Part shown: positions 44,401 through 47,366 of the stretch, in pieces | Layout: the number at the start of each line of letters is the position of its first letter | Position numbering within the stretch: the stretch's first letter is position 1 | Assembly (NCBI RefSeq): GCF_001486585.1 | Contig: NZ_LN909045.1 | Coordinates: 1-47,366, forward strand | Length of the DNA stretch: 47,366 bases | DNA from: Paenibacillus senegalimassiliensis | GTDB lineage: Bacteria; Bacillota; Bacilli; Paenibacillales; Paenibacillaceae | Direction of reading: 5' to 3' | Translations under genes and position numbers: made by a program | The notes under the pieces: generated by a model | Database searches by the model: none | Told to the model about the DNA's origin: nothing | What the model saw: only the letters and a program-made list of their open reading frames with translations

Positions 44401-44680
44401 TACTGGTATGTCTGAGAATAGGGTTCAAAGAATAAAAGACCATTTGTTTTTTAAAGAGCATATTAAAGAACACGGCGTGGGGCGTTTTGAAGCAGATTAT
44501 GAAATTGCACAAGCATGGGATAGACTTCAAAAAGGGACATTTAAACAACAAGATATTGACTTATTAAACCATGAAATTTTTGAATCAAAATTTGAAGGTA
44601 TTTTTAAAACAGATTATAGGACTGCACACGATAGAACAGTTGATTCTGGTCGTCCGTGGTACCCACCTGAGGAGGAGTAA
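41438..44680 (+). CDS. VgrG with C-terminal toxin domain (effector 2)
   Basis: A 1080-residue evolved VgrG. The gp27-like part covers about 1-280 (LVVQYRETDWQFMKRLASR). The gp5 OB domain follows (about 288-370: VTGSVVERANNMVKVRFDMD, WWFPYSGEG, LPDEGAKVQVYFPTG), then a beta-helix with two repeats near SIILQKDIEEFVLIGGG. A charged helical linker leads to two hydrophobic stretches (about 695-735 and 765-795; AFGVMGLVAVAASITSAG, VGLLIAAVNLGILVKHG), as in effectors that insert in target membranes. The C-terminal toxin (about 960-1080) shares AKNTGMSENRVQRIKDH, FEADYEIAQAWDRLQKGTF and NHEIFESK with effector 1. ATG 41438 has AAGGTGG 8 nt upstream. The 3' part is AT-rich. Confidence 0.86.
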   Translation: MEEQEESWYPWDGILLDWPYTHQGIHNVYIIHQFNEHTQCRLTVRMTEEQAMKCLAESHVGESLLIRRQEGARPEYWFAGGVSQMEIRVEDGIHYVEIEAKSRSYELDQRPESRSFQNKQATYTEILRELAKGYPQGSVKNEATEPGAILGELVVQYRETDWQFMKRLASRVGTVILPDVVMDAPRVYFGVPDFSWGKDMQAHSYTMIQDRERVWQEQEQSGEDTALSAAESLQYRVKSKTYYQVGENVGFKRGLWVISESRMTYAQGLLDYEYLLVQRSALRRKVRVNRAIQGVGVTGSVVERANNMVKVRFDMDEGTSAGGSWWFPYSGEGNNLFHSLPDEGAKVQVYFPTGVEKEGVAIQATRGQGEEMVSRVVFQQPKTKVLHIPGNTKMELGEEGVLFQKDTVEIHLAGGNLRVLAQEDLLLNAPNGITIGKREEQAKGHEENRDTPPSPPKSIRLQAKQSIILQKDIEEFVLIGGGTVAICGKKIDFEKVELPFAELVDEEELKDLYVEELIEEGSEEAMKVRNILWSEKQKENYEQERPTLYSVNVTEDEVRTALRAKVASDPQAVQKAKTLLIQKDSRELQQKYLSLGKPETPKKAKKKSEGELEQQQSSYVTQYVQTNRLMTSKHQLANAKTAREWEAADATYREALAALNPSGEAGTYVEPEKYYSKQVGQAMYYSRFNFERIVIASQYGEAFMNIAFGVMGLVAVAASITSAGTSVLVWSLLVGDAIVSGGQTYLGVVKMNDLGEGYAYTDPEIAGVSMSDLDKVGLLIAAVNLGILVKHGAKMIDAGLNAKRMQKLEEVLEAQGVRKWQADIGKSIQGDIGKSMQGGLGKGIRETPKSELTRFKSNVPNQNKGLTNKYRDLEIHSAKAPEKPASSTIRIEASTSNRTLQDQIRENVLKNIEKSRAAREASRFGEYLKKEKELLEEIHRGIPEGMGNVQTGGRELSVDEYLKRLNTADAMYESFRKSIVDVQSIAKNTGMSENRVQRIKDHLFFKEHIKEHGVGRFEADYEIAQAWDRLQKGTFKQQDIDLLNHEIFESKFEGIFKTDYRTAHDRTVDSGRPWYPPEEE

Positions 44681-44682
44681 AT

Positions 44683-44934
44683 TTGGCTTCGTATGTACTA
44701 CTACTAAAAGAACACGAAGATGACAACACAGTTGTTTACAGATTCGGTCCAAATGAAGATATCATGGGTAAAATTGAATTAAATAAGACAACTAAGAAGT
44801 TTTCTGAGTTAGAGTCGTTACCTGATCCTACCATCCCAAACAAATTTTATTTTGATAGAGCGGCTCAAAGACTCGTAGTTTGCTTGGTTAGAGAGGGGGG
44901 CATATTCCCAGAGAGAACTGCATTTGAATCATGA
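44683..44934 (+). CDS. Putative immunity protein to effector 2
   Basis: An 83-residue soluble protein, starting at TTG 44683 with GAGGAGG 6 nt upstream, 2 nt after the stop of the toxin-bearing VgrG. Strand-rich: MASYVLLLKEHEDDNTVVYR, FGPNEDIMGKIELNKTTKKF, YFDRAAQRLVVCLVREGG. Its size and place are those of an immunity gene. I do not recognise the family. It is half the size of, and unlike, the putative immunity protein of effector 1 although the toxins are related. Confidence 0.68.
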   Translation: MASYVLLLKEHEDDNTVVYRFGPNEDIMGKIELNKTTKKFSELESLPDPTIPNKFYFDRAAQRLVVCLVREGGIFPERTAFES

Positions 44935-45435
44935 TTTTAAAGCGAGGGGCTACCCCGTGCGGAATGAATTCATCATTAAAATAGTAACACTTCAAACCCA
45001 TGTAATACCCGTATAAATATTTCTCAATTTTGATTGTACACACAATAATGCTTGAATTTTATAACCTAAATAACGCTAATCCGTTACATCGAACGGGTTG
45101 ATTATGGTCAACTACCACCATGATTGACCTGTTTTTTGTTATGTTCGCTTTCTCATCGATTTTTCATAATTCTTCGCAACTCTAGTATACTTCGCCCCGG
45201 TAGGGAGGATGAGAAGACAAAGCATCTTTTGGGGTAGTTAGCCCAACCATTAATATTGTCAGGACTTATCTGCAAGTTGTCCGCAACGAATGGACCGCTT
45301 GCCGCGATGGTTATCGTGAACGAACAATCTGGTGAAGACCAGTTGACATAGAACAGCCAGGGTAACGTTTAAAGGCTAGCCACCTGCCCTCTAATTAAGC
45401 CTGAAATTCATGAAAAAAACGGGAGGGGCGGCATA
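44935..45435. other. Spacer holding a terminator and unexplained conserved-looking DNA
   Basis: From 44935 to 45105 the DNA is AT-rich and empty. After the terminator at 45106-45137, 45180-45435 is GC-richer with many short inverted segments (for example GCCCCGG..., CTGGTGAAGACCAG at 45330-45343) but no frame. It lies just left of the IS110 relic. It could be the left end of that element, where IS110 elements encode a structured non-coding RNA. Confidence 0.4.
45106..45137 (+). terminator. Rho-independent terminator of the effector 2 unit
   Basis: GGTCAA (45106-45111) pairs with TTGACC (45124-45129) around a 12-nt loop, then TG and six T. It ends the transcript of effector 2 and its immunity gene. 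Confidence 0.6.
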
Positions 45436-45889
45436 TGGAAGGGGTCACTGTATCTATTGACCGTATTGTAATTGACTTTTCAGACGTGTATTGGGAATTT
45501 TTCAACGAGTTATATAAACGTATCTGTCACTATTACGGGGCGGGATGACGGTGTTACGTCGAACAAGAAGACAGCTATTATAAGAAACTCGAAACGTTGG
45601 AACAATGCCAACATGCGCTATTTGACCATATCTACCAATATAATCGGCGGATGACAGAAGAAGTACTGCTAACCATCCACCAGTTGGAAGACAAGGTATG
45701 TTTGGAACTTCTACATTTGAAATTGGAAAAAGTATTTTTGGTTTTTGAAATGAAACAACTTGTGACTTTCAAGGCAAGGAATAGAGAGACTTGCGTCCCA
45801 TTGCGAACCGAACGGTTAACGCTTGAACTGAGGCTGCCCCTATTCTTTACCCATGTCACAACAGAATCGGTAACCAGAGGTGAAGCCTT
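45435..45889 (+). pseudogene. Broken frame of unknown origin beside the IS110 relic
   Basis: A frame from ATG 45435 (GGGAGGGG upstream) begins MEGVTVSIDRIVIDFSDVYW and runs on to a stop at 45546. A second frame continues with YVEQEDSYYKKLETLEQCQH and HIYQYNRRMTEEVLLTIHQL, so at least one frameshift has broken it. I do not recognise the family. It may be an accessory gene of the mobile element or of a neighbouring one. Confidence 0.4.
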
Positions 45890-46396
45890 TTGACACATTA
45901 CAAACAACAACATATCTATGTCGGAATGGATTTACATAAGGCTCAACATACCGCCGTTATTATTAACTGTTGGAACGGCTAGACGAAATATAAATCGAGA
46001 ATAAACCGTCTGCCTTTAATGAGCTGATGAAGTATGTCAAGAAGCATACAGCAAATGGCTTCTCCCCTGTTTATGGGTTGGAAGATACAGGGGGTAATGA
46101 CAGAACGTTAGCCGTCCACCTTGTCTTACAGCGAACGAATGAGCCATACGACTACACAAAAGAGCGACAGTTGGAATGCTTTCTGTATCGCCAAGTTACT
46201 CCTTGCAAGGCTCGATGAACTGCAGAATGCTAATCCGCAAGACTTGTACTGGACATTAGGTCTATTGGTAGCAAGACGGAACGCTATCGTCAAATATGCC
46301 AGTGGCTTGAAGAATCAAATGCACCAACAACTAAGTTATCACTATCCGTCCTACAAGAAGTTCTTCTGTGATATCGACGGGAAAGCCACTCTTGCC
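45890..46396 (+). pseudogene. IS110-family transposase, decayed and truncated
   Basis: The DEDD transposase N-terminus is clear from TTG 45890: HIYVGMDLHKAQHTAVII, including the first catalytic Asp. A stop follows at 45980. Other frames continue with IENKPSAFNELMKYVKKH, VYGLEDTGGN and then DSWNAFCIAKLLLARLDELQ, WTLGLLVARRNAIVKYASGL and QQLSYHYPSYKKFFCDIDGK. At least two frameshifts and stops kill it, and the C-terminal catalytic part is missing. At about 46396 the frame passes straight into VgrG sequence. Confidence 0.85.
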
Positions 46397-47366
46397 TTTT
46401 TTGGCGTGCCTGACTTCTCCTGGGGAAAAGACATGCAGGCACATAGCTATACGATGATTCAGGATCGGGAGCGGGTGTGGCAGGAGCAAGGGCAGTCCGG
46501 TGAAGGCCCCGTACTGTCTGCTGCGGAAAGCTTGCAATACCGAGTGAAGTCGAGCTTGTATTACCAAGTCGGCGAAAATGTGGGGTTCAAGCGAGAGCAG
46601 TGGGTGATTAGCGAGTCAAGAGTAACCTATGAACAAGGTCTGCTGGACTATGAGTATTTGCTTGTGCAGAGGTCGGCGCTTCGCCGAAAAGCAAGAGTAA
46701 ATCGGGCGATCCAAGGGATGGGAATTGCCGGAAGTGTGGTCGGTCGAGCGAATAACATGGTAAGGGTTCACTTCGACATGGATGGAGAGGCTGGAGAGGG
46801 AGGAAGCTGGTGGTTTCCCTATTCAGGAGAAGGCAATAATCTGTTCCATAGCTTGCCAGATGAGGGGGCGAAGGTGCAGGTCTATTTCCCGACAGGGGTC
46901 GAGAAGGAAGGGGTTGCGGTTCAGGCGACCCGAGGCCAGGGAGAAGAGATGGTGTCGCGGGTGGTGTTTCAGCAGCCGAAGACCAAGGTGTTACATATTC
47001 CGGGGAACACGAAGATGGAGTTGGGCGAGGAAGGTGTGTTGTTTCAGAAGGATACGGTAGAGATTCATCTGGCGGGAGGGAACTTACGGGTATTGGCGCA
47101 GGAGGATTTACTGCTGAATGCGCCGAATGGAATTACGATCGGGAAGCGGGAGGAACAAGCAAAAGGCCACGAGGAAAACAGGGATACACCTCCCTCTCCA
47201 CCGAAGTCGATTCGGCTGCAGGCGAAGCAGAGTATTATTTTGCAGAAGGATATCGAGGAATTTGTACTGATCGGAGGCGGGACGGTAGCCATCTGCGGGA
47301 AGAAGATTGACTTTGAGAAGGTGGAGCTGCCGTTCGCAGAACTGGTGGATGAGGAGGAATTGAAGG
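46397..47366 (+). pseudogene. Partial third VgrG copy, running off the window
   Basis: 970 bp align without net gaps to 41999-42968 of effector 2 (constant offset 4398). The copy lacks the gp27-like N-terminus and begins FGVPDFSWGKDMQAHSYTMI. It contains the OB domain (FDMDGEAGEGGSWWFPYSGE) and the beta-helix up to the window edge. By eye the left part has many differences. About a dozen lie in the last 548 bp, and none in roughly the last 210. The frame is open and continuous with the IS110 relic upstream. It may be a silent donor or may carry a third toxin domain beyond the window. Confidence 0.85.

Noticed and set aside
1..47366. CRISPR arrays and tRNA genes
   Set aside because: No regularly spaced direct repeats and no cloverleaf-type sequences were seen on either strand.

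Overview
The window looks like chromosome from a low-GC to mid-GC Gram-positive, most likely Paenibacillus or a close relative. The reasons are strong GGAGG-type ribosome sites with frequent TTG/GTG starts, a Firmicute-type 5S rRNA, a YesM/YesN-type two-component system beside a sugar ABC importer, and a secreted GH18 chitinase with tandem CBM5/12 modules. The genus is an inference from gene content only.

Layout. 1-200: end of an rRNA operon (5S plus terminator). 200-2190: a MarR repressor and a MATE exporter sharing an identical 16-bp palindromic operator. 2290-3693: chitinase on the minus strand. 4038-6948: formate-tetrahydrofolate ligase and an Eis-type acetyltransferase. 7158-15252: a carbohydrate ABC importer (lipoprotein, two permeases) with a YesM-like sensor kinase, a second non-lipoprotein solute-binding protein and a YesN-like AraC response regulator.

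15326 to the end of the window is the exciting part: a type VI-like contractile injection system (CIS) locus in a Gram-positive. It has a regulatory module (Ser/Thr kinase, membrane VWA protein, two FHA proteins, an apparently active PP2C phosphatase and a membrane TPR protein with a damaged PP2C domain). It has a 722-residue sheath-like protein that looks like a TssB-TssC fusion, an Hcp-like tube protein, a J-domain protein, and a large Hsp70/actin-like ATPase. Three further proteins of unrecognised family may be baseplate parts. There is a structural VgrG-like spike, a pentapeptide-type protein, an Imm11-like protein, a possible Eag/DcrB-like effector chaperone and a PAAR-like DUF4280 tip. 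I see no TssJLM membrane complex, no AAA+ (ClpV-like) ATPase and no recognisable TssE/F/G/K in the window, although the locus runs off the right edge.

The right third (35.7-47.4 kb) is an evolving effector array. Two VgrG proteins carry related C-terminal toxin domains, and each is followed by a different small putative immunity gene. Between and after them lie relics of other toxin-immunity modules, including a YezG-type orphan immunity gene behind a scrap of a nuclease-toxin leader. There are also a PAAR-like remnant, an XRE/DUF6809 divergent pair with palindromic operators, a decayed IS110-family element, and a third partial VgrG copy joined in frame to the IS110 relic. AT-rich toxin and immunity segments on GC-richer VgrG cores suggest modular exchange by recombination.

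All family assignments are from reading motifs by eye. No database or structure search was possible.
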